Below, piece by piece: positions 30,012 to 41,886 of a stretch of 64,000 bases of DNA. Every line of letters starts with the position of its first letter. Position 1 is the stretch's first letter. The position numbers were made by a program, and so were the translations under genes. The stretch is from Chenopodium formosanum (taxonomy: Eukaryota > Streptophyta > Magnoliopsida > Caryophyllales > Amaranthaceae), in contig CM044856.1 of assembly GCA_024500155.1 (NCBI GenBank), positions 46,314,303 to 46,378,302 on the forward strand, in the 5' to 3' direction. The notes beneath the pieces are model-generated. The model saw only the letters and a program-made list of their open reading frames with translations, made no database searches and had not been told where the DNA came from.

Positions 30012-31218
30012 TGAAAGAAATGGTGTCCTTCGAACAAGTGTATTATTCTAATACCGGGTTCAGAATTATTAGAAAGCTAATATATATTCAGTTAGGTCAA
30101 GTGATTGGAATGCTTGGGTGGAGGCCGCTTCCTATCAATAATATTAATGTATAATTAATATTACAGCTTAATCTTAACTGAACCCTTCGGGTCACACCCT
30201 AGCAAATATACGAACCGACTCGACGAATTAATTCGAAAGAAATTAATTTGTCGCCCGAGTGTTAAATATTTAGACGTCGGAAATTCGAGCTTAAAGCGTT
30301 GAAACCAAGCGTCGAAAGTCGAGTCAAAAATAGTAAAAGACGAGATGGAAAAAATTAGTAATAAATTAACAATGGCTAAAATACCCCTAGCATCGAAATC
30401 CCGAGTGCTAGGAGATTAGGCAAGCTAGCAGCCCGCACCATGTGCGAGGCTTGCTAGCGAGCCACGGCCAACAGCCCGCAAGCATTGCGTGGCTTGCTGG
30501 CGCGCGCCACTGCTAGCAGCCCGCACATGTGTGTGGGCGTGCTAGGCCGAGAAGGCTGCAGCTAGCAGCCCGCGTGTGCGGGGCTAGGCTGGGAAGAGTG
30601 TTAGGGCGGGTCATTAGGGAAGCATGTGAAGGGAGTGTGTTTATGTGAGGACAAGTGGCACAAGGAGAGGAAAGTGTGGGGAGCAAGTATGGTCCCCTCC
30701 TCTCCAAGTGGTCATCACTTCTCTTTACATATAACAAAGACACTTGTTGATTTATTACTTGCTTGCCTATTTAATTTATTTTAGCTTTAAATTAAATTGT
30801 GGAATTTCATGATCCCAAATTGATGGGATTGAAATTCTCACTCCCACTTTTCTCTATAAATACCCAAGTTGGGTTTTGGAGAAAAGTGCTTGAGTGGGAG
30901 TTAAAAAGAGCATTGCATTTTGGCAAAAACTCTTAAACACCATTAACACTTAGGTTTTGGTCGGACCTTGCTAACTCCAAGGTAGCGGACCTAAAAAGTC
31001 GGTGATCGTCCTTTGTGGGTGGATACCGTTGGAGGCTCGGTATTTTCGGAGCTAAAGCTTTCAAGTAAGAGCCCATTAGGTGGGGCGAAGCACGCGTCAA
31101 AGGTAAATTCTGATTTTATCCTTTTATGTTTATTTGTTATGTTTATGGTTTTATTAATTGCGAGTGGTTCTTTGGGTAAGGGTCGTTTCCGCGGTAGTTG
31201 GACTTACCAAACCCCAAC
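30012..31218 (+). repeat. 5' LTR of copia B
   Basis: Starts TGAAAGAAATGG where Tat 2 gag breaks off, and ends CCCCAAC plus the A at 42383. Contains a GC-rich island (30420-30600) with repeated CTAGCAGCCCGCA, a TATA-like CTCTATAAATACCC at about 30853, and the transcript-like end region CGGTATTTTCGGAGC. About 1.2 kb long. Confidence 0.6.
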
Positions 31219-31709
31219 TGTTTTGGGTATTTTTTGTCCCCTTGGAGAGTTACGTCACGAAGTCTGATCCGGCTGAGCTGTACCTGCAAAATAACGGAGA
31301 CTCCGGGAGGTTGGAGCTCCTCCTCCGACGGTCAAGTTAGTAACTTGAAACGGAATTAAGAGAACGGAAATTTAGGTGGGTATCTGCTCGGATTCCAAGC
31401 TCAGGTCTTTTTCTGATGAAAGAGAATACAGGTGTAATAAATGGTAAAACGTGCCCTCAAAATGAGGGACATCTCCCTATTTATAGGGTCTTTGGGATTT
31501 GTGCCCTTGATTAGGTCACTGAACCCTAATCATTGGTGGGCTGCGCTGTTTTGCGGCTTTCTCGGGATTTGGGCCTGAAGACCGCCTTTTTCCCTTAGTT
31601 TCTAGAGTGACACATGTCAAGTAGGGATTGGTCCACTTTGGGCCAGCCTAAGGCTGACACGTGTCATTCGCTGATTGGACCACGTGGCGGGGTAAAATTA
31701 CCCTAAACA
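31219..31709 (-). repeat. 3' LTR of Tat element 3
   Basis: TGTTTTGGG to CCCTAAACA on the plus strand. The polypurine tract (complement TTTGCCCCTC, 31710-31719) adjoins it. Confidence 0.93.
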
Positions 31710-31846
31710 TTTGCCCCTCACAGATGTGACGTGGCACGCCATGTGGCATATGTGACACTTGTCACGCTCCTATTGGCGGTAATTTTACCATTAAAGAGTA
31801 ACCGTTCGCCTTCTGAGTAAATTACGAGAATGCCCCCATGTTTACC

Positions 31847-31858
31847 CTCTATATATAG
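31847..31858 (+). promoter_or_regulatory. TATA box of the antisense gene, element 3
   Basis: CTCTATATATAGG lies outside the LTR and points toward the antisense gene; a CTATTGGCGG box is about 80 bases upstream. The scrambled copy keeps both (CCCATATATATAGCC near 61485; GGTTGGCGG near 61408). Position and conservation suggest a separate promoter. Confidence 0.6.
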
Positions 31859-32226
31859 GCGTTTACCCTCATAATTTTGTACGTTTACAAAAAATTTTCT
31901 TGAGAGAGAACTTTGAGAGAGCAGAAGTCATCCGTTTGAGTCAGGCGCAAGCAAGAGAGCTCGTTTTCCACCGACCCAGCCAGACCCGCCTAGTTTCAGA
32001 TATTACTTCAAAAGGTACCGTCTCTGCCTCTCTTAGCTCTTTTTCTTTTTTCACCGCTTGTACATATTTCTTGCAATAAATGGATGCATCACCAATACAC
32101 ACGACACATCCTAGGTTATAGTCCATTTGGTCACCAGGGACGACTGAGTCTAGGATTGGGAGTGCCGTCTCGGGGTGTTGGGACCACCGTTTGCCTTGGA
32201 TTCCGACCAGTTATGTGTCTGTGCAG

Positions 32227-34902
32227 GACACAATGGCTCAGACAATGCAGACGACAACTGATCCAAATTACAGAAGTGAAGGCTCAGGCGGTCAAGCGCC
32301 TAAGGGAAAAACGTCTAGTCAGGGAGACCAGACGGCTCTGGAGAGATCCCCTCCGCGCGCCCCTTCAACCCCCGCTGACTCTTTTTTTGGAAGAGTGCGA
32401 CCAAGGCGGCGATGAGGCCGTCTCTGCCCCCTTGACCCAAAATGAGGAGGAGACGGAGAGCGAGAGCTCCGCCTCTACCTCTGAGAGCAGTGACGATTTA
32501 CCCCCTCTTGCGGATAGCGAGGGGGAAGAAAGGAAAAAATGGAATGAGAAGACGATCCCTTCAACATTCACGTCTCCTCCAAGGACCGGATCCAAATGGA
32601 GGAAAACTTAAAGAATTTTACTCAAATACACCCGTTAGGAGACAGGTATAGGATCCGGGTGCCGCCTGAGAACGACACCATCGCCTGGGAAGACGATGAA
32701 CAGAACGCCAACATCTATTTCGGCTGTTATGAGGCGGCGTTCAAAGCTGGTCTTCGCTTCCCCCTTCACCAGGCGGTGAAGGCAATTTTGAGAGGCTACG
32801 GCCTCGGAGTCTGGCAACTTACCCCCAACTCTTGGACAAACATTCTAGGGTATGTTGCCGCCTGCGAGTTTCAGGGGCTTAACCCCGGCTGGGAGGCTTT
32901 TGCTAGTATGCATTATCTTAGCAGAAGCCCAGGCGGCTGGAGGGCGTGGTACACTCTAACCACGCATCCCCAATATATGATGACCTTGGACAAGGTCTTG
33001 AAATTCGACGGCTGGAAGCACAGGTTCTATCTGATGTCAGCTCCAACCAGACGGGAGAATTATGAATTCCGTCTATACAATAAGAAGCCCAACTTGTTGG
33101 GCCGGAAGTGCGCTCTTCCCCGGATCCCAGAGGAAGATTTTGACAAGATCATTGAGGCAGACTTTTTCGGCCTCATAGACGCGACCTTGTTAACCGGGGA
33201 AACAATAAAAGTCCCCAAGATCTGGATCCCCAAGAGCGCCTGATTCAGGGACAAGTGTTTCCTAGCTGCCTGCGGGCTAGGGCACATGTTTACCAAACGT
33301 ATGCGCATGAGTTTATATCCGTCTATAGTATTTTTCTATCGAAATTGATTTATGATATTGACCAATTTCTTTCTTTTTGCAGAAGAAGCATTAAACATGT
33401 TGCAGACGGAGAAAACTCCCAAGCGGTCCTCTGCACTCATCTGCAAGCAGCTTGCGGAAAAAGCTGCGGATGAGGTCAAGGCCAAGTTAATAAACGCCTA
33501 ACCCTTTCTTCAATTGATCTTAAAAACTATTTTGCCCGGATGCTAACTTTAACTTTGGTTATTTTCGCAGGGAGGAGAGGTTGGAAAGACGTTTGAGAAA
33601 CAACTCAAACGGGCTAGGGAGGAGACCCCTGCCGTTCTCAACAAAATAAAAAAATCCACCTCCGCGTCAACTCCTGGCGTCTCAGCCGGGCATCAAAAGA
33701 TGCGGATAGTGGGGCAAAACGAGAAGGTAGGCGGCAGCCTGGGCCTCAGCCTCGTTAACCCCGTAACAGCGACCGGGGGATTCTCCACGCTTGCAAGCGG
33801 TTCCCGCTTGGTTGGCTCTGAAGGTAAGAACCCTTTTGAATCCCCGCTTGAGCTGGGGTGGCCTTTGCGGGTGAAATCCCACTCTAAACAGACGTCATCT
33901 TCAGACGGTCGGCAACAAATAGGTGTTGCCTTAGTTTCGCACTCATCACGTATTGATTGTGGTGCAGATCAATCTCCCCGCTGGCCAGACGTCCAGAAGC
34001 ATGCCAAGGCCATGCTGGAAGCCGTCCGGAAGAGGGATAAAGACAACATCCCTGGGATAGAGACGTTCAATTTGGAACGCATCCTATCCCTTCTGGCTGA
34101 GGTAAGAAACTTGTCAATTCAATTTTATTTTTTCCAAGTGTTTTATCCCGCCTGCAATACTCACACCGCTTGCTTTTTGTAGGCTATGTTGCTGGTGGAC
34201 GGGCTCAAACGTCCTTATTCCCGCAAACGGGAAGAGGTAAAAAGGGCTAAGAAGTCCGCCATCGACGCTGATAATATTGCTTTACACTCGACTATCGTAA
34301 ATGAACTTGAAACTAAAGCAATTATTATGACACAGGCGTCTAGAATCCAGCAGCTAGAGTCAGATCTGGAGACGGCCAAACAGCGGGCGACTGATGCTGA
34401 GACGGCCCGGAAGGAGGCGAAGGAGGCCTAGAAGAAGGCGGATGACAGCGCCAAAAAGGATGATAAGGCGCTCAAGAAGGCCCAGACGGACCTTGGCACA
34501 CTTCAGGGTGTTTCTGAAGAGAACACTAACCTGAAGGCCAAGGTTCAAAAGCTAGAGAAAGAGGCTGCTCAAGCTTAGAAGAACTTTGCAGCAACCTTGG
34601 AGGCGGAGCAAAACCGCCTTGTTGCTGAGAGTGACGCTGATAATGACGCCCGTATGAAGATTGCCTGGGCTGCCAAGTACCCAAACGCGGATTACAGCGT
34701 CTGGGCACTGGCGCACAGCTATGCCGAGTACGTGGTGTACTTGAGAGAGCAAGGTGAGCCAGAGCCTGACTCTTTCGAAGCCTGGGTCAACTCAAACAAC
34801 GAGCCGTCCGTGCCTCAGCTACCTGGTCCTGGTGAAGCACAGAAGATACTCTCAGATGATGAGGAGGAGGACCAGGAGGAGCCGCCTGCAGGCCAGAAGT
34901 GA
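32227..34902 (+). pseudogene. Spliced antisense gene (aORF) of Tat element 3
   Basis: Likely exons: a leader exon ending 32014, then 32227-33298, 33383-33486, 33571-33823, 33968-34101 and 34183-34902. Introns have GT-AG ends except a weak donor at 33486. ATG at 32233 follows the acceptor GTGCAG. The protein would have an acidic Ser-rich N-terminus, a conserved globular domain (FPLHQAVKAILRGYGLGVWQ, WQLTPNSWTNILGYVAACEF, LLGRKCALPRIPEEDFDKII), a basic middle, a long coiled coil (34186-34600) and a C-terminus ILSDDEEEDQEE. The domain resembles Transposase_28 ('putative gypsy type transposon'); function unknown, possibly DNA- or capsid-related. This copy is broken by compensating indels (about 32393 and 32555), TGA at 33241, and TAG at 34429 and 34576. 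Confidence 0.75.
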
Positions 34903-36059
34903 TTTTTCAGAGGCAGTATGCCAGTCCCTCTTTTTATTTTTTCTTTAGTTTTGCGGCAGTATGCCAAAACTTGTTATTCCGGCCTGCGTGCCGAGTATAT
35001 TTGTATTTACCGGCTAAGGAGCCGGGTTAATTAACAATCTCTTTCTCCCGGACGGGGTCCGGTTAACATTTTAATCCACTACAACCGTTTGGTTGGGTAG
35101 ACTTTATGAAATGCACCGACTGAGTCGGTTTTGATCATTTTGCATCTGAATTTTATTTTTTGTAAATTTTAATTTTTCATCTTTGCCTAACTTATCAAAA
35201 GCATTAGGCGATTTTTCATTTTTGCATTGCCTAACTAATCAATAAGCTGGCTGTCCTTGCCCCTGGACGGCTGTGTGATTGGTTTCAAGTGGAGTTGGTT
35301 GATTGACTTGAAAACGTCTGATGCTGCAAAGAGCATGATATGTTTGTAAGTCAAATCAATCACAGTAGTGATTGCCCCAAACCAAGTGCACAGCCATACA
35401 CCAACAGGCGTTCCAGTCACTACCCAGACGGCGTTTGTCCGTCTTGGTCGAGATTTCATAACCATTGAACAACTCTTTTAACCCAATTGGGGTGGGAAGT
35501 GCAATTTTGGCATAAACAACCTAAGTGAGAATTTTAGTCGGTGACCGACTGATGCCTCTGGGCATCCGGTATCTGGAAACTTTATCATTCTTCATAGGTC
35601 ATTTCGGTCAGACGGCTATGAGTTGACCAATTTGGTCGTTCAATTTTTGCCGTCTGCATAGGTACGTAGAACCGACAAATAGTTTGTTCTCTGCGACGAT
35701 TGCACCCGGAGGGGTGTCACCGGACGCCTTTGTCCATGTTGGGACAGGCGATTTTATAAAATGAGCAACCAGCCGGCCATTTTAGCCTCTGGTCTTGTTT
35801 GTGACCGGTTGTATAGCCACTAAACGTTTTTGTGCTTAGTTTTTAGTCGGAGTATTGAATTTACACTAAGAATCGAACTTAGTTAAACAGAAAAATTCGT
35901 CTGGGTCATTACCCAGGCGAACAAACAATTAATAAGTAAAACTTAGTAAAAATACATAAAGAGTCCACCCGGGTATTACCCAGGCGGAAAAACAAAACTT
36001 GCTTGCAAACAAAGTCTGATTTCATTGATTGATTCATTGTTTACAAAAAATTTACATTC
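34903..36059. other. Convergent non-coding spacer between aORF and integrase 3' ends
   Basis: Both the plus-strand aORF and the minus-strand pol end here, so it must hold both 3' UTRs. Rich in TCGG/CGGCT phrases; no reading frame recognised. Confidence 0.6.
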
Positions 36060-37146
36060 TCAGAAGTAGTACTTTTTCAAATTGTCTACATTCCAAGTTC
36101 TAGGCAGACGCCTGCTGTCTGGAGTTTCCAAGCGGTAGGTGCCGTCCCTTACTTCGTCATAGATCCGGTAGGGGCCTTCCCAATTTGGAGTTAGCTTTCC
36201 CAGCTCATTGGCCCTACCGGTTGCCTCCATTTTCCGTAACACTAAGTCGTTAACTTTTAGAGGACGCTTTTGTACTTTTTTTGTTGTAGGCTCTAGTCAT
36301 TCTCAGACGGTAAATCTCATGACGCAAGGCGGCATTGCCCCTGCGTTCTGGGAGTGAATCCAATGCCAGACGCATTGCTTCCTAGTTTGCCTCTTCATCA
36401 TATAGCATGACTCTGAGAGTCGGCTCGTAACGTTCGATGGGCAAGACGGCTTCAGCACCGTAAACCATGAGAAATGGGGTTTCACCGGTTGCCCCTTTTT
36501 CTGTTGTCCAGATGGCCCATAGGATATGGATTAACTCTTCTGCCCACAAGCCACCGACTCTTTCTATTTTCTTCTTAATTCCGTCTGAGATGAGTTTGTT
36601 AAAGGCTTCAACTTGGCCGTTTGCTTGGGGCCGGCCAACGGATGCAAAACAGCTTGAGATCCCCTGATCTCCCAACCAAGTTTTTAGCTGAGGCGTCTCA
36701 AACTGAGGACCATTATCAAACACCATAGACATAGGTACCCCATACCGGGTGATAATGTTTTTCCAGATGAAGGAAATTACGTCTGAGGTCTTGATATTCT
36801 TAACCGCCTCAGCCTCCACCCACTTGGTGAAATAATCCACAGCCACCAAGATGTAGCGCTTTCCGCCTGGAGCAGGCGTGTAAGGACCTAGAATGTCCAT
36901 GCCCCATTTTGCAAACGGGATTGGGCTGTGGATCGCCGTCAGACCAGTAGCCGGACGGTGAATGAGTTTGCCAAATTTTTGGCACTTATCACATTTATTC
37001 ACCAACTCCTTGGCGTCTGCCTTAAGAGTGACCCAAAAGTAATGTCGTCTGGCTCTGACGGCTAGGGACCTGCCGCCTATGTGGGAGGCGCAGAATCCCG
37101 AGTGCAATTCTTCGAGAACTTCCTTCCCCTTTTCGGGGTGACACAC
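36060..37146 (-). pseudogene. Tat element 3 integrase
   Basis: Inserts element DNA into the genome. The zinc-binding N-terminus shows HSGFCASHIGG and CDKCQ. The core has MDILGPYTPAPGGKRYILVA (first Asp), VFDNGPQF (second Asp) and RPQANGQVEAFNK (Glu). The C-terminal strand-barrel part is 36060-36242 (TPNWEGPYRIYDEVRDGTYRL). A frameshift in the C-run near 37130 separates it from RNase H. TAG at 36382 and another frameshift before 36242 break the tail. No chromodomain. Confidence 0.88.
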
Positions 37147-38354
37147 TTCAATAGGGGCTTAAGAAACCCCCCCTTGAAGAGTTCTCTGTTTCTCAACTCG
37201 AAGCTCGCAGCTCGCTTCTTCAGGACGACTGCTTCCTGTGGCGAATCAGGAAGTGTGTCGTCTGAAAGGTAAGCCCGGATGCCATCCATCCAGGTAGAGC
37301 TTCGGTCTAGAACTCCAATGGGATCTTCATAGATGCTTCTCTTTTCAAGAACTTCCCAAAAGACTGACCGAGGCGTATCATGGCAGGCGGAAGACGCCAG
37401 TTTTGACAATGCATCCGCCTGGTTGTTTTCCGACCTAGGCACTTGATTCAGCCGAAATTCCTCAAGTGCCCCGGCCTCTTCTTTGACTGCCTGAAGATAT
37501 TTGATCATAGCCGGATGAGTAGCCTCATAGCTTCCCTCATACTGGCTAACAACCAATTGGGAATCAGAGTAGGCGTCAATTTTCATGGCCCCTGCTGCCT
37601 TACACATGCGAATGCCAGCTAGTAGGGCTTCATATTCCGCCTCATTGTTAGAGGCCTGAAACTTGAAGCGTAGTGCATACTCAAATATGTCCCCTTCAGG
37701 AGACTCGTAGATTATGCCTGCACCACAGCCGTTCTTTGTAGAGCTCCCGTCTACGTACACTTTCCAAACCTGATCAAGATTATCCTGAGCCACCGGACGG
37801 GTCATTTCAACAATGAAGTCGGCAAACGCCTGACCCTTCACTGCCTTTCTTGGTTCGTAAGTGATTTCAAGGCTTTGCATTTCAATAGCCCATTTCAACA
37901 TTCTCCCGGATGAATCCAAGGTAGACATTGGCCGCTTGAGTGGCTGGTCAGTGTAAATCACCACCGGATGTGCCAAAAAGTAAGGCTTCAATTTTTTGAT
38001 AGCCATATACAAAGCAAGGCCAAAATTTTCAACCATGAGGTACCGGAGTTCAGCATTTTTAAGAACATGGCTAATGAAGTAAACCAGGAGCTGCACGCCG
38101 TCTCGCTTAGCAAGGAGAACGACACTGAGGGCATGATCTGAGACGGCTAAATACATGTACAACGTCTCCCTAGGCAAAGGACTGACCAACCTAGGTAGAG
38201 AATGTAAATGCTCTTTCAACCTTTGGAACGTAGCCTCAGCATCATCCCCCCATTCAAATCTGGTCTTCTTCCTGGTTGCTTGGAAGAAGTAGAGGCATTT
38301 GTCGCCTGACCGGCTGAGGAACCTCCCCAAGGCAGCCAGACAACCGGTGAGTAT
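37147..38354 (-). pseudogene. Tat element 3 RNase H region
   Basis: Follows RT in the same frame after the TAG at 38355. The first part (LFFQATRKKTRFEWGDDAEA to TLDSSGRMLKWAIEMQSLEI) is the RT connection with an inactive RNase-H-like fold. A second RNase H domain (VYVDGSSTKNGCGAGIIYES, NNEAEYEALLAGIRMCKAAG, DSQLVVSQ) has Asp-Glu-Asp catalytic positions. Two RNase H-like domains are characteristic of Tat elements. It would degrade RNA in the RNA-DNA hybrid. Confidence 0.85.
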
Positions 38355-38357
38355 CTA

Positions 38358-39197
38358 GACTTCCTTGACAGAACGGGGTGACTTCATGTCAATCACCGCC
38401 TGTATCTTTTCGGGGTTAGCCTCTATCCCCCTTTGATTAATCAGGAATCCAAGAAACTTCCCAGACTCAACACCAAAGACGCATTTCTTTGGATTTAACA
38501 TGACCTTATGCCGCCTGAGGGTGGAGAATGTTTCTCGGAGATCAGCAAGGTGATCCGTCTGTAGCTTGGATTTGACTATCATGTCATCAATATACGCCTC
38601 CACATTCCTCCCAATTTGATTAATGAAGACCGTATTAATCATCCGTTGGAAAGTGGCAGGCACATTTTTCAAGCCAAACGGCATCACAGTGTAACAGAAT
38701 AACCCCTGATCAGTGACGAATGCCGTCTTCTCTTGATCCTTTTTCCACAGGGGTATCTGATGGAAGCCGGAGTAAGCATCCATAAAGCTCATCAAGGCGT
38801 GACCGGCTGTAGAGTCGACCAGACTGTCGATCTTTGGAAGCGGGTAACTGTCCTTTGGACACGCCTTGTTGAGGTCTGTGTAATCAACACACATGCGCTA
38901 GGTCCCACTCGGTTTCTTAACAAGGACCACATTGGCCACCTAGTCGGGAAAGTTACAAGGCCGAATGAACCTGGCGTCTAGCAGCTTTTTGACTTTGGCA
39001 GCTGCCGCCTGACTTCTTTCCTCACCGTGGTTTCTTTTCTTTTGCCGGACGGTCTTCTTTTTAGGGTCCACGGCGAGTTTGTGGACAGCGAGATCCGGGC
39101 TGACGCCTGACATCTCTTCCACTTCAAAGGCAAAAATGTCTTTGAATTCCTTCAGCAGAAGGTGCAAGCTTGCACCCAAAGTAGCATGAGCAACCAT
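38358..39197 (-). pseudogene. Tat element 3 reverse transcriptase
   Basis: Copies element RNA into DNA. Seen: RMCVDYTDLNKACPKDSYPL, LMSFMDAYSGFHQIPL (first catalytic Asp), MPFGLKNVPATFQRMI, VEAYIDDMIVKSK (catalytic YIDD), GIEANPEKIQAVIDMKSPRS. The upstream part from 39197 is the protease-RT linker. TAG stops interrupt it at 38940 and 38898, at places where the family has Trp, and end it at 38355. Confidence 0.9.
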
Positions 39198-39305
39198 CCC
39201 AACCTTTATAGTACGTTCTGGACGGCTTTCATCCAGAACGAGATCAATGCTTTCACCAGCCGGTTGGTGACGGAGCTCATCTGACCGTTCACCGGTCAGT
39301 GATTG

Positions 39306-40424
39306 CTATTTTTTCTCTTTCTTCACCTCCACCAGCAGAGGTGCCTTTCTTTTCTTTCCGGCTGCTGGTGGGGCAGGTGCTGGATCGGCATCCTTGACAT
39401 TGTCAAGGTCTATTGGTTCCTAACCGCCTAGGGCCACAGTATCTCGGACGGCTGAGAGATAGTACCCTCGAGCCGTCTTCTGATCCCCATTCAGGGAGCC
39501 AACAGAGCCGTCATCCCCCTCATACTTGATGAGAATGAGAGACGGGATGATTACTGCCTTGGCTATATTGAGGGTTGGCCGGCCAAGGATAATGTTGTAA
39601 GCGGTCAACTCCTCAACAACCAAGAATCTGACGACAATATGTCGTCCCTGGCCTTTTTCTCCCAGCCGGATGGGTAAGTCAATTCTACCGGCTGGGTAGA
39701 CCATCCCACCCCCAAAACCAACCAAGGGGTGGGTGACCGGATGCATGCTGCTGACATTGTATTTCAGCTTTTGCAGGCACCGGAGGCTGATGATGTCTGA
39801 GGAGCTTCCGGTGTCAATAAGGATCCGTCCAACCAACTGGTTTGCCACCTTACATTCAATGACCACAGGTTCGTCATGCGGACGGCGGACGCTGCCCCTA
39901 TCCTTCTCAGTGATCAAGACGTCTGGGAAGGAGAAGCTGGCTGACCCCTGCTCATCATCATCTTTGTCCATCTTTCGAAGATGGCTCTTGGTGCCCCGGA
40001 TGGTAGGGCCACCACATGAGAACCCGCCTGCTACAGTGTAGACGAGCTCCTTGTCGGTATCCGAACTACTTGCAGGCTGGGGGGTAGTATTGGAGGACTG
40101 ACCCTTGTTTTTCTTTTTTGCCCCGGCTGGGGACTTAGAAATGTAGGACTTCAACAGTCCTTTGTCAGCTAGACGGTCCAACATCCGCTGAAGATTAAAG
40201 TAGTCATTGGTGTCATGACCAACCTCCTCATGGAATTGACAGAATTTATTTTTGTTCCGTGACTGGACAGAATTCTTCATTGGATTCGGCTTTTCAATGG
40301 ACAGCCGGTCCTTTACTTCCATGAGGATGGAGTTGCAATCTTTATTAAACTCGTACTTCGGAATGTACGGTTTAAACTCTTTCTTTTTTTTCTGGGACGG
40401 CTGATCAGAGTCATTAACCGCCTA
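39306..40424 (-). pseudogene. Tat element 3 gag C-terminus and aspartic protease
   Basis: A gag-type zinc-binding segment CQFHEEVGHDTNDYFNLQRM (about 40245) precedes a retropepsin with catalytic LIDTGSSSDIISL (about 39810) and flap/end ILGRPTLNIAKAV. It cuts the polyprotein. TAG stops lie at 40422, 39420 and 39306 in one frame. Confidence 0.87.
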
Positions 40425-41853
40425 GATTTCTTTTCTTTTCTTGCTCTCTTTGTTTTTGGCCGGCTGAGCTGACCGATTGTCTTTCTGTTTGTCGGACTTC
40501 TTGGAGTCCGACTGGCTTCCAGACGAGCAGAGGTTGGTAGCTTGGATGTAGCTTTCCGCCTCCCTCAGGGCCGCCTGTAAGGTGAAATCCCCTTTTCTGA
40601 CTAGGTCGAACTTAAAAGTCGACCCGTCTCTCAAAAGCTACCTCGTCAGACAGTCCTTGAATCTGAATTCTTATCAGATTGAACCGCCTGATATATGAGC
40701 GCAACCCTTCTCTCTCCCCCTGCCTAACAGTGCTCAAATCAAGGCTTGTTTTCTTAGCAGGGATGTTCATTGAGAAGTTAGAAGCAAACAGGAAGGCGAG
40801 CTTCCTGAAGCTATCGATGGACCCGGCTGGTAAATTGCCAAACCATTGTTGGGCAATACCCTTCAATGTAGCCGGGAAGCACCGACACCAAGTGGCATCA
40901 ACCAACCCCTGCAGATACATGAGGTTGGTGTAAGCCATGAGGTGGTCTTCCGGATTGGTGGTACCATCATAGGTACCAACCAACACATTCTTAACCTTGG
41001 CCGGCTAGGCCGCCTCGGTTATCTCCCGGGTGAACGCAGAAGGCTGTTCACCCAGGCGCATCAGATGAAGCTGCAAGTCCAATGGTTGGACATTTTGATA
41101 TGTCGCCTGACCTCCAAAGAGAGCCGGCTGCATAAAGTGAGGGGGATATTGTCCGTAAGCCTGAGTATGCACATACGGTACAATTCCAATCATCTGAGGG
41201 CCAGAATGGACGGTATTACCACCTGTCTGGCTCCCATGCAGAGAGAGAGAGTTCCCTGCAGTAGAGTTGTTGAAGCTGTCTGGAAAGTTCGACATTGAGG
41301 CCGACTCAGACAGCTGTTGATTCCTCTTCCGGTTGATTATTTCCCGGGCATCAGGAATTGATTTTTTACTTCCCACCGGCTGCTGAGTCTGGCGGGTGTT
41401 GTTGTTCCTCTTGGGAAGGAGAATCTTTGACCAATCAATGGTCCCGGCTGCCTTCTCCTTTGGATGAGGGGGCTGCCGGTCTCTGACTGACTTCCCCTTC
41501 TCCTGAGGAGTCTTCTTGGCTGACTGACCTTTACTTGGGCCAGCCCGGCTTTGGGTGATCAGCTCTTTAATTTCACCCTTGAAACTGGTCATGAATCTCA
41601 TGAGTTCGTCTTGGGTGACAAGTGCTGATCTAGCGGCCGTTTGGGTTTCCCCTTCCGGCTGCCCAGAGGGTCGGTTAGTACCCACCTGGGAGGCACCCCG
41701 CTCCAGAGTGTCTCTGGGCCGGATGCGCTTGGTTATGAGAGAGCCATCATTGGCTGTAAAGGTTTCGACCTGAAGATCCTCATCTTCCTGGTCTGTAAAG
41801 ACTTCTGTGTCATCTTCCGCACGGTTAGGGGGTGGTACAGACTCTAGAACCAT
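40425..41853 (-). pseudogene. Tat element 3 gag
   Basis: Starts at ATG 41853, 34 bases downstream of the LTR and primer site (MVLESVPPPNRAEDDTEVFT). The N-terminal half is Gln/Ser/Pro-rich and basic. The capsid domain follows (YDGTTNPEDHLMAYTNLMYL, ATWCRCFPATLKGIAQQWFG, then RFNLIRIQIQGLSDEVAF). TAG at 41005 replaces CAG, which survives in Tat 2 (29631). A frameshift near 40625 joins to the next part. Confidence 0.9.
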
Positions 41854-41886
41854 CTTCGAGGTACTCTCCCCACAGACGGCGCCAAA

